A stretch of DNA of 64,000 nucleotides from Bacillota bacterium (GCA_023412915.1 JAEZRE010000011.1:1-64000), one strand, 5' to 3'; positions 1-8,796 are shown, counted from the first letter of the stretch. Made by a program: numbers and translations. Notes: generated by a model from the letters alone, not told the origin.

Positions 1-432
1 ATGCGAATGCTCATGGTCGTGTGCATGGCTGTGTGTATGGTCGTGGTCGTGGTCGTGACCGTGTTCGTGGTCGTGACCGTGTTCGTGACCGTGTTCGTGG
101 TCGTGACCGTGTTCGTGGTCGTGTTCGTGATCGTGACCGTGGTCGTGGTCGTGGTCGTGACCGTGTTCATGATCGTGGTCGTGACCGCAGGCATTATCAT
201 GCTCGTGTTCACTCCCGCCTTCCCCGCCTTCTCCGCCGGTCAGTACGACATTGAAATCCGTGCCGCTGATGCTCATCGCAGTTTTGATATTTATCTCAGT
301 TTTATATCCGTCAAGTTCGAGTTTTGAAAGCTCCTTCAGGAATACATCCGTGTCGATGCCGAGATCCAGCAGGGCTCCGATGGTCATATCACCGCTGATG
401 CCGGAAAAACAGTCGAAATACAGAATTCTCAT
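1..432 (-). CDS. larC: LarC, nickel insertion protein for the nickel-pincer cofactor (partial, C-terminus off the left edge)
   Basis: Reading the minus strand from ATG at 432 gives 144 codons with no stop before the window edge. The N-terminus MRILYFDCFSGISGDM is the hallmark of LarC (formerly DUF111), the CTP-dependent cyclometallase that inserts nickel into the pyridinium bisthiocarboxylate mononucleotide made by LarB and LarE. Residues 1-65 are the conserved N-terminal part; residues 75-144 are almost pure His-Asp/His-Glu/His-Gly repeats, likely a nickel-storing or nickel-delivering linker, and continue past the edge. Most LarC proteins have a shorter His-rich stretch at this place. The gene lies 34 nt downstream of larB and has an AAGGAG ribosome site. 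The function is inferred from the family; the catalytic C-terminal domain cannot be seen. Confidence 0.9.
   Translation of the reverse strand, partial: MRILYFDCFSGISGDMTIGALLDLGIDTDVFLKELSKLELDGYKTEINIKTAMSISGTDFNVVLTGGEGGEGGSEHEHDNACGHDHDHEHGHDHDHDHGHDHEHDHEHGHDHEHGHEHGHDHEHGHDHDHDHTHSHAHDHEHSH
20..200. repeat. 18-bp tandem repeats encoding the His-rich linker of LarC
   Basis: Degenerate tandem copies of an 18-bp unit (plus-strand form GTGGTCGTGACCGTGTTC) fill this stretch in frame with larC, so copy-number changes would lengthen or shorten the His linker by six residues without breaking the frame. The plus-strand reading, rich in valine, is an antisense shadow. Confidence 0.85.
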
Positions 433-466
433 CCATTTTCTCCTTACCTGGTTTACGAAAATAAAA

Positions 467-1213
467 TCACAGTTTATTGATTACGCTGGCCAGATAGCCT
501 GCGCCGAAGCCGTTATCGATATTGACCACGCCTATCCCGCTGGCGCAGCTGTTCAGCATGGTAAGCAACGCCGAAAGGCCGCCGAAGTTCGAGCCATAGC
601 CTATGCTCGTGGGTACGGCTATAACCGGCTTGTCCACGAGCCCTCCGACTACGCTGGCGAGCGCTCCCTCCATACCAGCCACTACTACGAGAACGTTTGC
701 CTGAGTGAGTTCTTCCGTTTTGGCCAGCAGCCTGTGTATCCCCGCAACTCCGACGTCGTATATCCTGTTGACGGTATTGCCCATGGTCTCCGCAGTAACA
801 GCCGCCTCCTCCGCGACCGGGATATCGGATGTCCCCGCTGTTACCACGGCGATAACCTTTTCAGATAATATAGGTTCTCTTTTTTTTACTACGACTATTC
901 TTGCCGCTTCGTAATAAACAGCGTCGGTCGTCAGCTCGAGGATACCTTCGTAAACCTCCCTGCCTGCCCTTGTCGCCATAATATTGCTGTCCTTTTCCAT
1001 CAGGCGGGCAGTGATCGCCTTGATCTGTTCCACAGTCTTGCCCTGGCAGTAGATGACTTCAGGGTACCCAGTTCTCAGCTTTCTGTGGTGGTCGACCTTT
1101 GCAAAGCCCAGATCCTCGAAAGGCAGCAGTTTCAATTCCGAAAGCGCGCCGTCGATACTGGTACTGCCGTCTTTTACGTTCTCGAGCAGCTTCCTGATAG
1201 CATCAGAATCCAT
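467..1213 (-). CDS. larB: LarB, pyridinium-3,5-biscarboxylic acid mononucleotide synthase
   Basis: This 248-residue protein matches LarB: it carboxylates and hydrolyses nicotinic acid adenine dinucleotide to start the nickel-pincer nucleotide cofactor used by lactate racemase and related LarA enzymes. The C-terminal half (about residues 115-248) is the PurE-like domain, with glycine-rich motifs VVTAGTSDIP and VAGMEGALASVVGGL and the terminal GIGVVNIDNGFGAGY, all typical of the family. Length is normal. A GAGGAG site lies 5 nt before the ATG. It sits between larE and larC in one minus-strand operon. No larA is visible, so the enzyme that uses the cofactor must lie outside the window. Confidence 0.93.
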   Translation of the reverse strand: MDSDAIRKLLENVKDGSTSIDGALSELKLLPFEDLGFAKVDHHRKLRTGYPEVIYCQGKTVEQIKAITARLMEKDSNIMATRAGREVYEGILELTTDAVYYEAARIVVVKKREPILSEKVIAVVTAGTSDIPVAEEAAVTAETMGNTVNRIYDVGVAGIHRLLAKTEELTQANVLVVVAGMEGALASVVGGLVDKPVIAVPTSIGYGSNFGGLSALLTMLNSCASGIGVVNIDNGFGAGYLASVINKL

Positions 1214-1317
1214 GATATCTCCTCACTTCTTTACAACCTTAATGCATCGATATGCCGGCCGGCCCTATTGGAAGAACATCTGCGCAGAGCCAACAGCATA
1301 AAATATATCGCTTAATA

Positions 1318-2145
1318 CTATTTATTCAGAATAGCCTCGTTCATGCTGCCGGTCCTGTAGCCCTTGAGATCGAGCGCCACATACCTGAACCCTATCTCGT
1401 TGAATCTGGCGTATACCCTGTCCATCAAATCCAGGTCGAAAAACTTGCCGCGTTCCTCCCGGGCTACCTCTATCCTGGCTATCTCGCCGTGATGCCTTAC
1501 GCGCACCTGCCTGAAGCCGCTGTCCAGCAGGTACTGCTCGGCCTTTTCTATCATATTGAGCTTTTCCCTCGTGATCTCCTGGCCGTACGGAAACCTCGAC
1601 GCCAGGCAGGCGAACGCCGGCTTGTCCCAGGTGGGAAGCCCCATTTCCCTGGACAATTCTCTTATTTCATCCTTTGTAAGTCCAGCTTCCCTGAGAGGGC
1701 TTATGATACCAAGCTCCTTCAACGCCTGCAGGCCGGGCCTGTAGTCTCCGAGATCGTCCAGATTGGAACCGTCCGCAACATACTTGATTCCGTTTTGCGA
1801 AGCTATATCCCTGACTTTGGTAAAAAGCTCTTTTTTACAAAAATAACAGCGGTTCACCGGATTTTGCGAAAAACCGTCTATGTCAAGTTCCTCCGAATCG
1901 ATTACAATGTGCTTTGCGCCGAGCTTCTCAATATATTGCGACGCTTCATTGAATTCCCTGGTCGGATAGGTCGAAGATCTTGCAGTAACCGCGGCAACCT
2001 TATTTCCCAATACCTCCGCCGCAACCTTCAGCAAAAAAGTGCTGTCCACTCCGCCGGAATAAGCAATGACTACGCTTCCCATCTCTTTCAGTGAGTTTTT
2101 AAGTTTTTCAAGCTTCATTTCCGTTGTGTTCTTTGAATCCGACAT
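1318..2145 (-). CDS. larE: LarE, ATP-dependent sulfur transferase (three-cysteine type)
   Basis: A 275-residue PP-loop enzyme: the ATP pyrophosphatase loop SGGVDST is at residues 30-36. LarE adenylates the carboxylates of the LarB product and replaces oxygen with sulfur. Cysteines at 100 and 103 (CYFC) and at 180 (FACLASRF) are present. Known family biology: LarE with a single cysteine sacrifices that residue's sulfur, whereas versions with three cysteines hold a [4Fe-4S] cluster and are thought to work catalytically. This one fits the three-cysteine class. First gene of larE-larB-larC; GGGGAG lies 6 nt upstream of the ATG. The gap to larB is about 105 nt. Confidence 0.92.
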   Translation of the reverse strand: MSDSKNTTEMKLEKLKNSLKEMGSVVIAYSGGVDSTFLLKVAAEVLGNKVAAVTARSSTYPTREFNEASQYIEKLGAKHIVIDSEELDIDGFSQNPVNRCYFCKKELFTKVRDIASQNGIKYVADGSNLDDLGDYRPGLQALKELGIISPLREAGLTKDEIRELSREMGLPTWDKPAFACLASRFPYGQEITREKLNMIEKAEQYLLDSGFRQVRVRHHGEIARIEVAREERGKFFDLDLMDRVYARFNEIGFRYVALDLKGYRTGSMNEAILNK

Positions 2146-2250
2146 AATTTTCTCCCCGTGTTTTATTGTTTATATATTACCACATAACTTACTTTTAAAG
2201 CACATATATTTCACTAGTTTTACAAGTGTTTGTCAAGTATTTGACACCCG

Positions 2251-2279
2251 TTGAATTACACAGTTTTCTCTGTTATGAT
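2251..2279 (+). promoter_or_regulatory. Sigma-A promoter of the secreted-protein gene
   Basis: TTGAAT at 2251-2256, a 17-nt spacer and TATGAT at 2274-2279, 21 nt before the ATG at 2301. Confidence 0.65.
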
Positions 2280-2300
2280 AAATTCAGGGTGATTTACATA

Positions 2301-4994
2301 ATGAAGAAATCAGCGGCAATACTGCTGTCCATAATATTGATAATATCGGCCTCTGTCCCGTCGACAGCCGCTATGGAATCAGACGTCTCCGAAAGAACTG
2401 TTGACGCCTCTTCCGCTGACGCATCCGAAGCCGCTACCCCAACAGCGACTTCCGAAACCGGTACACCTGCAGCGACATCCGAAACCGGTACGTCTTCAGC
2501 GCCCGACAGCGCTGAAACAGGCGCGGCGAAATCCGACAACAGCACAGCCGGAGGCACAAAATACATTGAGGACGATATGACGGGTATCCGGACGGAAATC
2601 AGTTCCGAGACTCTGGATGACGACGCTTATACCTTTCTGCGTGGGTATTTCAATGATAATACGCTGACGGAAGATCAGTTGTTCAACCGCTTTTTCGATC
2701 TCAAAAAGAGCTACATAAGATCTCTCGAGAGCCTTTACAATGTGAATTACCTCAGCAATTCGAGCAGGAAATCGGAAACCGCCCTGCATATTTATTATGA
2801 AGGCAGCGATACCCTTTTCGGCATTGAAGGCTGCGGCGTATATTTGTATAACATTTCGGTATACGAAGGCCTCAAGCACAGGGAAGAATCGCATCTCGAC
2901 CTGATAATCCCGGTACGCGGCACAAATACCATAGAAATGATACGTTTTACGATACCAAAGGAAAACCTCGGGATTCTTGCGTCCTCCTATGTGGCATATG
3001 TTCTTTCGGAAAACAGGGTAAAAGGAGCCGCTCCTCAATACAGAGCTCCTGCCATACTTTACAGCGAATCTCTGACGGAGGATGCGAAGCATGGCATCTA
3101 CCCCGCGGAGTCTCAGACAGATCCGACGTATGTCAGGTTTGAAGACACCGCCGCGGGTTACGGTATCCATATTCCCTATTCATATGTTCCGTTTGTAAAG
3201 AACAATCTTGGCGGGGATTACTCTTATAACAGCTATAAAATCAACCCGAACCTGATTTTCTCAATATCCTCCGAACCCATTGAAGGCAACGGCGCCGAAG
3301 ACGCCATTTCCCGTTTCCGGGTCACCTCCCTGACTTCTATCGAAATATTGAAAAACGGTTACGCATATTATGGTAACAACCTTTTCAATTATATTTACTA
3401 TACGAACGTTGAAAATGGTATGAAGAAATATTACTTCGATTATTACATACAAAACGATAAGAAGCTTTACAAGCTTCAGCTCACAAGCGCATACGCCGAG
3501 CCTGACAAAAACGTAACGGGTCAGTTGGAAAAAATACTCACCGGTTTTGATTACAAGCTACCCACTGCTGCGGGAAGCTACAGTGTATCGGTCGAAGACG
3601 TTACAATGGGTAAATACTTGAACAGTGAGGAAGGCTACAGCTTTGAATACCCTGAAAGCTGGAGTCTCAGGGACGTTTCCAACGACATCTCGTATGACCG
3701 GCTCCGTCTTGTCGTGCCCGGAATGTCCGGCGCAATAGACGTCACCTTCCAGGAAAGCGGAATAATAGACTCCGCCAGCTTTACAGACATAATAAAGAGC
3801 GTGGAGGGTAATTCCATAAGCAGCTGGCCGAACATTACGATCGGATACAGAGCGCCTTTTGCAGGGAGGACATCCAAACTGCTTTTCTCCGATTTCAGTA
3901 TAGACGGCCCGATTTCAACCATCTACAGGCTCAGCGCTTTCATAGATGAGAACGGCAGGAACCGGCTCTGTTACTCTATAGACATTCTGAAGGGCAAAAA
4001 AATCTACTCGATGTTCATAACAAGCGCTGAATACATGACTGAGAACGGATATTTCCAGGATGCCGAATTGAACGGCTTGCTCGATAAAGTCGCTGCCTCC
4101 TTCGGTCTTGAAGATACCGCCGAAGCTCAGGCACGGGCGGCTTCGGGAGAAACCCGGAACAGGAGGCTTATTTTAGCGGAGAATTATCTCAAAGAAAAAA
4201 TCGACCTTAGGCTTAAAATAACATCGGTAGGAAAAATCCAGTCCGATAATACGATGTTCTTGACAGCAGGAAATACGAAAGAAGACGACGGATACTACAA
4301 AATAAGGCTCGCCTATGAAAAAGGCCATGTGGAATTGCTTGACAGAGTCCTGAAACAGAGCATATTGAACAGCGAAGCCGACCATCTGGAGCAGCAGTAT
4401 GCGGACAAAAAGATTATCTCAGTTACCACGGACAAAACAAATATGCTTATTACGATAAAATATGAAGACAGAAACTTTGCCGTCGAATTGTCCCATATCT
4501 ACCTGGTACGCGTATCACAGGACAACGGCAGGCTTTCATGGGATACCCGGAGGGTCGCGAATCAAGAGGATTATATTCGCGAATGCAGCCTCTATGTGAA
4601 GTCTATGTTTGCTCTGGACACCAATGTATACGTGTACGGAAACAACGTATTCAAGGATCTCGACATCTACAGGCAGGAAAATCTAACGTACAGAGTATTC
4701 ACATACGAGCAAAATGCGTCGGGTTCAGGATTCCTGCTCATGTCTATGAATCCGGTGACAAGTATATTCAAGCCTGAAGGCAATTATATCCCGATGAAAT
4801 ATGTGATAGGTAAAATCGAGGAAAAATATGGCATCACTGCGGATACCGCAAGTGATGCCTATGAATTCGATACCGACAATTTTATCCTCACGCTGTCCGT
4901 TTCCGTCGGTCCGGATGGTAAGTCCGGAACCGAACGGTTCAGTGTATATTATGACATGGATAACGGCGTCATAGATTATGTGCCGGTCGAGTAG
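2301..4994 (+). CDS. Large secreted protein of unknown function
   Basis: An 897-residue protein with a signal peptide (KK followed by a hydrophobic run ending near STAAM, residues 1-25), then a low-complexity Ala/Ser/Thr/Glu linker (about 26-90) and an all-soluble remainder with no membrane segment and no lipobox cysteine. The phrase GYSFEYPESW near residue 450 resembles the PsbP/DUF1795-like fold seen in secreted Firmicutes proteins, but I cannot assign a family with confidence. The ATG at 2301 is chosen because an upstream in-frame start at 2226 would place 25 residues before the signal peptide and lies inside the promoter. It is a single-gene unit with its own promoter and terminator, convergent to prfB. 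Confidence 0.75.
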   Translation: MKKSAAILLSIILIISASVPSTAAMESDVSERTVDASSADASEAATPTATSETGTPAATSETGTSSAPDSAETGAAKSDNSTAGGTKYIEDDMTGIRTEISSETLDDDAYTFLRGYFNDNTLTEDQLFNRFFDLKKSYIRSLESLYNVNYLSNSSRKSETALHIYYEGSDTLFGIEGCGVYLYNISVYEGLKHREESHLDLIIPVRGTNTIEMIRFTIPKENLGILASSYVAYVLSENRVKGAAPQYRAPAILYSESLTEDAKHGIYPAESQTDPTYVRFEDTAAGYGIHIPYSYVPFVKNNLGGDYSYNSYKINPNLIFSISSEPIEGNGAEDAISRFRVTSLTSIEILKNGYAYYGNNLFNYIYYTNVENGMKKYYFDYYIQNDKKLYKLQLTSAYAEPDKNVTGQLEKILTGFDYKLPTAAGSYSVSVEDVTMGKYLNSEEGYSFEYPESWSLRDVSNDISYDRLRLVVPGMSGAIDVTFQESGIIDSASFTDIIKSVEGNSISSWPNITIGYRAPFAGRTSKLLFSDFSIDGPISTIYRLSAFIDENGRNRLCYSIDILKGKKIYSMFITSAEYMTENGYFQDAELNGLLDKVAASFGLEDTAEAQARAASGETRNRRLILAENYLKEKIDLRLKITSVGKIQSDNTMFLTAGNTKEDDGYYKIRLAYEKGHVELLDRVLKQSILNSEADHLEQQYADKKIISVTTDKTNMLITIKYEDRNFAVELSHIYLVRVSQDNGRLSWDTRRVANQEDYIRECSLYVKSMFALDTNVYVYGNNVFKDLDIYRQENLTYRVFTYEQNASGSGFLLMSMNPVTSIFKPEGNYIPMKYVIGKIEEKYGITADTASDAYEFDTDNFILTLSVSVGPDGKSGTERFSVYYDMDNGVIDYVPVE

Positions 4995-5006
4995 ACCGGC
5001 TTTTTT
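4982..5006 (+). terminator. Intrinsic terminator overlapping the stop codon
   Basis: Stem GCCGGTC / GACCGGC with a 5-nt loop, followed by six T. The TAG stop codon of the secreted-protein gene lies in the hairpin and the T-run reaches the stop of convergent prfB, a very compact arrangement. Confidence 0.85.
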
Positions 5007-6106
5007 ACTTCCCTTCTGCAAGAAAAGCATCAATGAATTTGTCCAGGTCACCATCCATAACGGCATTCACATCGACCATTTCAACTTCGGTGCGGTGGTC
5101 CTTGACAAGTGTGTAAGGGCAGAAAACATATGACCGTATCTGGCTTCCCCATGCTATATCCATCTGAATGCCCTTAAGGTCCTCTATCTTCTCCTTGTGT
5201 TCCTGTTCCTTCAGTGCCATCAGCTTTGCCTTGAGCATTTTCATGGCATTGTCGCGGTTCTGGAACTGCGACCTTTCAGTCTGGCACGATACCACTATTC
5301 CCGTCGGGATATGGGTGAAGCGTACGGCAGACGAGGTTTTGTTGATATGCTGCCCACCTGCGCCGCTCGCCCGGTAGACATCCATCTTGAGGTCTTCAGG
5401 GTTGATGTCGACTTTGATCTCTTCATCGAGCTCGGGCATAACGTCAGCCGAGGCAAATGAAGTGTGCCTCCTGCCTGAAGCGTCGAAAGGCGAGATCCTC
5501 ACCAGTCTGTGCACACCTTTTTCCGAGCGGAGAAAGCCGTATGCATTCTCTCCTATAATATTGATTGCGACACTTTTGATACCGGCTTCGTCGCCGTCGA
5601 GGCAGTCGAGTATCGCAACCTGGTATTCGTGCTCCTCAGCCCAGCGCGTATACATCCGAAGCAGCATCTGAACCCAGTCCTGGGCTTCCGTTCCGCCTGC
5701 TCCCGCATGCAGCGTCAATATTGCATTGTTCTTGTCATAGGGTTTGGTAAGCAAGGTTTCCAGCCGGAGCTTCTCATAAATCTTTTTGAGATTATCCAGC
5801 CCGTCCCTGATTTCCTGAATAACGCTGGCGTCGTCCTCTTCCATGCCAAGTTCGTTAAGCGTCCTGAGATCGTCGAGGTCTGCCGCCATTCTTTCATAGC
5901 GTTCAACTTTCGTTTTTAAAGCCTTTGTTTTTTGCAGCACCTTCTGGGAATTCTCGAGATCATCATAGAACCCGGGTTCCGCCGATTTTTGTTCAAGCTC
6001 TTCGATATCCACCTTCAGTCTGGGGATGTCAAAGTGAAGCCCCCATTTCGACGATAGCTTTATCCAGGCTTTCGATATCAAGTTTGAATTGCTCCAGTTC
6101 AAGCAT
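5005..6106 (-). CDS. prfB: Peptide chain release factor 2, made by programmed +1 frameshift
   Basis: RF2 ends translation at UGA and UAA. The first 25 codons run from ATG 6106 to a UGA at 6031-6029; translation then shifts +1 and continues from GAC at 6030-6028 to 5005, giving 366 residues. The shift site is CTT TGA C, preceded by a GGGGG Shine-Dalgarno-like run in the codons ATG GGG GCT, the classic RF2 autoregulation signal. The main part carries the GGQ motif (GAGGQHINKTSSA) for peptidyl-tRNA hydrolysis and the SPF stop-recognition motif (RISPFDASG). Of two possible starts, 6106 has AGGAG nine nt upstream, whereas 6115 has it directly adjacent. The break is functional, not a pseudogene. 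Confidence 0.96.
6027..6045 (-). promoter_or_regulatory. RF2 programmed frameshift site
   Basis: In the mRNA sense the slip site CTT TGA C is preceded by GGGGGCTTCA. Low RF2 lets the ribosome slip +1; high RF2 terminates it after 25 residues. Confidence 0.95.
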
Positions 6107-6141
6107 CTTAATCATCTCCTTCAAAATATGCGAAATTTAAA

Positions 6142-6726
6142 TCATTTTTCCCCGGCCTTGTACGAATGAATGATCAAATCGGCCACTGTCCGCATGGTAA
6201 GCCTTTCGTCCATGCTCCGCTTTCTCATTTTTTCATAGGCTTCCTTTTCGTTCAGTCCTTCATGCTCCATCATCAGCGCTTTTGCCACATCTATCTGCTT
6301 CCGGCTCTCATAATTGTCGGTCATCTGACGAAGCTTTGCCCCCATCGAGAATATCCGTTTGAAATTCATGACAGCCATATCCGCGGTATGCAGCAGCAGC
6401 TCCCTGCCGGGCGGTTTCGGGCAGAAGCTTATGGCATTCGATTTTTCCAGAAGCATATTGACCACCGGATCGGTGTAATCGCCCAGGAGTATTATGGCAC
6501 ACAGCATTTCATCGTCGGCAGTTTCAAGAGTGCTTCTCAGTTCCCCCAGCTGCATTGCGGCATCCACCACGATAAGGTCGGGATGAAAGCTCCTGATAAG
6601 CCTCAGAAGCGTGAGAGCATCCCTGCAGTGCTCAAGAAAAACATACCCGCTCGGGTTCAGTATATTACGGACCGCGATCTGAATCGCATTATCTTTCGTC
6701 GCTACAATGTATTTTCCGCCTGTCAT
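6142..6726 (-). CDS. ANTAR-domain RNA-binding antiterminator with receiver-like domain
   Basis: A 194-residue protein in two parts. Residues 1-125 have a receiver-like fold with a likely phosphoacceptor Asp in DLIVVDAAM (about D53) and a Lys in CPKPP, but the usual paired acidic residues at the N-terminus are not obvious, so phosphorylation may be lost. Residues 130-190 form an ANTAR domain (helical, with QIDVAKALMMEHEGLNEKEA and the aromatic/Ala pattern before RTVADLIIHS). ANTAR proteins bind paired hairpins in nascent RNA and prevent termination, often in nitrogen metabolism. No partner kinase or obvious ANTAR target hairpin lies beside it; it sits just upstream of prfB on the same strand. 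Confidence 0.82.
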   Translation of the reverse strand: MTGGKYIVATKDNAIQIAVRNILNPSGYVFLEHCRDALTLLRLIRSFHPDLIVVDAAMQLGELRSTLETADDEMLCAIILLGDYTDPVVNMLLEKSNAISFCPKPPGRELLLHTADMAVMNFKRIFSMGAKLRQMTDNYESRKQIDVAKALMMEHEGLNEKEAYEKMRKRSMDERLTMRTVADLIIHSYKAGEK

Positions 6727-6816
6727 CGATCAACCGCCTTTATACTTCCGAACAAAAATAAAAAATGTTACGAAATATAATATAGCAAATAATCGGAACA
6801 AATAAAAGGCTTTATG

Positions 6817-7986
6817 CTATTTCCTGTGGTTTTTTACAAACCGGGTAACCCTTTTCATTGCTTCAACGATATTTTCATAGGAATTGGCATACGTCGCTCT
6901 GATAAATCCTTCCCCGCAGCTTCCGAAAGCAGCGCCGGGTACGGTCAGCACCCTTTCCTCCTTCAGGAGCTTTTCACAGAAATCGTCTGAAGTCATACCG
7001 GTCGACTTTATGGAAGGAAATACATAGAAGGCGCCGAGCGGTTCGAAGCAATCCAGTCCGGCCTTTCTGAAACCGTCCACCATGACGCGCCTTCTCCTGT
7101 TGTATTCCCGGACCATTGCATCCACCTCGGCGTCGCCGTTGGCGAGCGCTTCCGATGCGGCATACTGGGCCGTTGTAGGGGAGCACATGATGGCATACTG
7201 GTGTATCTTGTTCATGGCTTCTATCAGGACAGGATGCGCACAGGCGTAGCCTATCCTCCACCCCGTCATAGCAAACGCTTTGGAAAATCCATTTATCAGT
7301 ATAGTCTTCTCCTTGATTTCAGGAAAGCTTGCAAACGATACGTGCCTGCCGCTGTAAGTGAGTTCGGCATAGATCTCGTCCGAGATAATGATAACGTCTT
7401 TATCCTTTAGGACGTTTACGATTTTCTTCATATCTTCGCGTGTCATTATCGCACCGGTCGGATTGTTCGGGAAAGGCAGGATCACTACCTTGGTCTTATT
7501 CGTCAATGCACGCTCGAGCTGTTCCGGTTTCAGCCTGAAATCGTCTTCGGCTTTGAGTTCGATGCTTACGGGCGTTGCTCCGGTAAAAGCGGTGCAGCCC
7601 TTATATGCGACAAAGCTCGGTTCGGGTATCACAACTTCGTCACCCGGTCCTACCAACGCTCTGAGCGCAATATCTATGCCTTCGCTCGCACCCACGGTCA
7701 CTATTATCTCCTTCGCGGGATCGTATACAACGTTGTACTTCCGTTCCACATAATGCGAGATCTGCCTTCTCAGCTCGATGTAGCCGGGATTCGAGGAATA
7801 ATGCGTGTGCTCCTTCTCGAGAGAATAGATGCCTGCTTCCCTTATGTTCCAGGGTGTGACGAAATCCGGCTCGCCTATGCCAAGCGATATGGCGTCCTTC
7901 ATCTCGTTGATAAGGTCAAAATATTTCCTTATCCCGGAAGGCGGCATATTTTTAACACAGGGCTTTATCATCTCCTGCATGTTCAT
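6817..7986 (-). CDS. Class I/II PLP-dependent aminotransferase (probable alanine/aspartate type)
   Basis: A 389-residue fold-type I aminotransferase. Visible landmarks: SLGIGEPDF near the N-terminus, the aromatic substrate/PLP region SNPGYIELRRQI, FPNNPTGAI, DEIYAELTY, and the PLP lysine in NGFSKAFAMTGWRIGY. Family members use aspartate, alanine or aromatic amino acids with 2-oxoglutarate or pyruvate. Its start overlaps the stop of the upstream Lrp-type regulator by ATGA, so the two are translationally coupled, and both lie behind an alanine-specifying T-box. That context favours a role in alanine supply, which is an inference; substrate cannot be read from sequence alone. Confidence 0.85.
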   Translation of the reverse strand: MNMQEMIKPCVKNMPPSGIRKYFDLINEMKDAISLGIGEPDFVTPWNIREAGIYSLEKEHTHYSSNPGYIELRRQISHYVERKYNVVYDPAKEIIVTVGASEGIDIALRALVGPGDEVVIPEPSFVAYKGCTAFTGATPVSIELKAEDDFRLKPEQLERALTNKTKVVILPFPNNPTGAIMTREDMKKIVNVLKDKDVIIISDEIYAELTYSGRHVSFASFPEIKEKTILINGFSKAFAMTGWRIGYACAHPVLIEAMNKIHQYAIMCSPTTAQYAASEALANGDAEVDAMVREYNRRRRVMVDGFRKAGLDCFEPLGAFYVFPSIKSTGMTSDDFCEKLLKEERVLTVPGAAFGSCGEGFIRATYANSYENIVEAMKRVTRFVKNHRK

Positions 7987-8462
7987 AATATCAAAGCCTC
8001 CCTGTCATCCTTGCTCTTTTCTTCAAAGATGACCCCCTCTTCCTTGTACTTCTTAAGAACGAAGTGTGTGGCAGTGCTGAGGACCGATTCGAGCGGAGCA
8101 AGCTTCTCTGCGACGAAAAGCGCCACCTCTTTCATATTCCTGCCCTCTATAATGACCGTGAGGTCGAACCCGCCCGACATCAGATAGCAGGCCTTTACCT
8201 GCGGATACCTGTAGATGCGTTCGGCGACCTTGTCAAAGCCCTGCCCCCTTTGAGGAGTCACCTTGACTTCTATCAGGGCCACCACATTTTCCTTGTTTGA
8301 TTTTTCCCAGTTTATAAGCGTATTGTAACCGACTATTACGTTATCCTCTTCGAGCTTCCGGATTGCCGTCTGAACCTCCTCAACGCTCTTATCCAGCATG
8401 AGCGCTATTTCTTCAACACTCGCGCGTCCGTTCTTTTCAAGAATCTCCAGAATTTCTTCCAT
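7983..8462 (-). CDS. Lrp/AsnC-family transcriptional regulator
   Basis: A 159-residue protein with an N-terminal winged helix-turn-helix (residues 1-50: ILEILEKNGRASVEEIA, then RKLEEDNVIVGY) and a C-terminal RAM ligand-binding domain (about 60-140: VALIEVKVTP, VKACYLMSGGFDLTV). Such proteins sense amino acids and control their metabolism. AGGAGAGG lies 6 nt before the ATG. It is cotranscribed with the aminotransferase directly downstream (4-nt overlap) and is preceded by an alanine-type T-box, so it likely adjusts amino acid transamination. The C-terminal tail after residue 140 (EEGVIFEEKSKDDREAL) is a short charged extension. Confidence 0.9.
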   Translation of the reverse strand: MEEILEILEKNGRASVEEIALMLDKSVEEVQTAIRKLEEDNVIVGYNTLINWEKSNKENVVALIEVKVTPQRGQGFDKVAERIYRYPQVKACYLMSGGFDLTVIIEGRNMKEVALFVAEKLAPLESVLSTATHFVLKKYKEEGVIFEEKSKDDREALIL

Positions 8463-8507
8463 TATTATCCTCTCCTTTTATTAATATTGATTAACAGTAA
8501 TCGAGGT

Positions 8508-8549
8508 AAAATAAAAACTCCTCTATCCCTTGAAAGGGACGAAGGAGTT
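8508..8549 (-). terminator. T-box terminator hairpin
   Basis: Stem AACTCC with CGTCCC pairing to GGGAT and GAGGAGT, followed by TTTTTATTTT; mutually exclusive with the T-box antiterminator. Confidence 0.88.
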
Positions 8550-8774
8550 ATCCGCGGTACCACCCTGATTAACGCAAATGCGTTCTCTTTACGGGTACAT
8601 ATATACCCACCCTCTGTAACGTGAGGCGACGTCTGCCTTTATCCATGAAACACCATCAATATTTCCGGTTTCTAAGGCGATGCTCCCGGGCTGCCTTCTT
8701 CCCGCTCATTTACCGGATCGCACCAACCTCCGGCTCTCTGTGAAATCCACAGGATTACTCTTCCCGCTCATCGC
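8508..8774 (-). ncRNA. T-box leader, specifier GCA (alanine)
   Basis: The T-box motif AGGGTGGTACCGCG reads on the minus strand at 8566-8553. Stem I closes by GCGATG (8774-8769) with CATCGC. The specifier loop has AGTA on its 5' side and GAA-G-GCA-G directly before the closing CCCG on its 3' side, so the specifier triplet is GCA (8694-8692), alanine. The antiterminator bulge reads TGGT, which pairs with a tRNA ending ACCA, as tRNA-Ala does; tRNA-Gly normally has U73. The AGAGAG and GGTTGGTG elements of stem I are also present. The leader should switch on the Lrp-type regulator and aminotransferase when tRNA-Ala is uncharged. The specifier assignment comes from hand alignment to the glyQS arrangement. 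Confidence 0.92.
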
Positions 8775-8796
8775 ATAAAGTATTTAATTAGATAAA

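Noticed and set aside
1..327. Valine/Phe-rich open frame on the plus strand
   Set aside because: It is the antisense of the His-repeat of larC; composition follows from the repeat and larC has the conserved N-terminus and a ribosome site.
1252..2094. 280-codon plus-strand frame
   Set aside because: Antisense shadow of larE, which has the PP-loop and family motifs.
5005..6106. prfB as a frameshifted pseudogene
   Set aside because: The break is the conserved RF2 slip site and all functional motifs are intact.
8692..8695. Glycine specifier (GGC) in the T-box
   Set aside because: GAA-G-GCA-G before the closing stem and the TGGT bulge both favour alanine GCA; GGC would leave wrong spacing.
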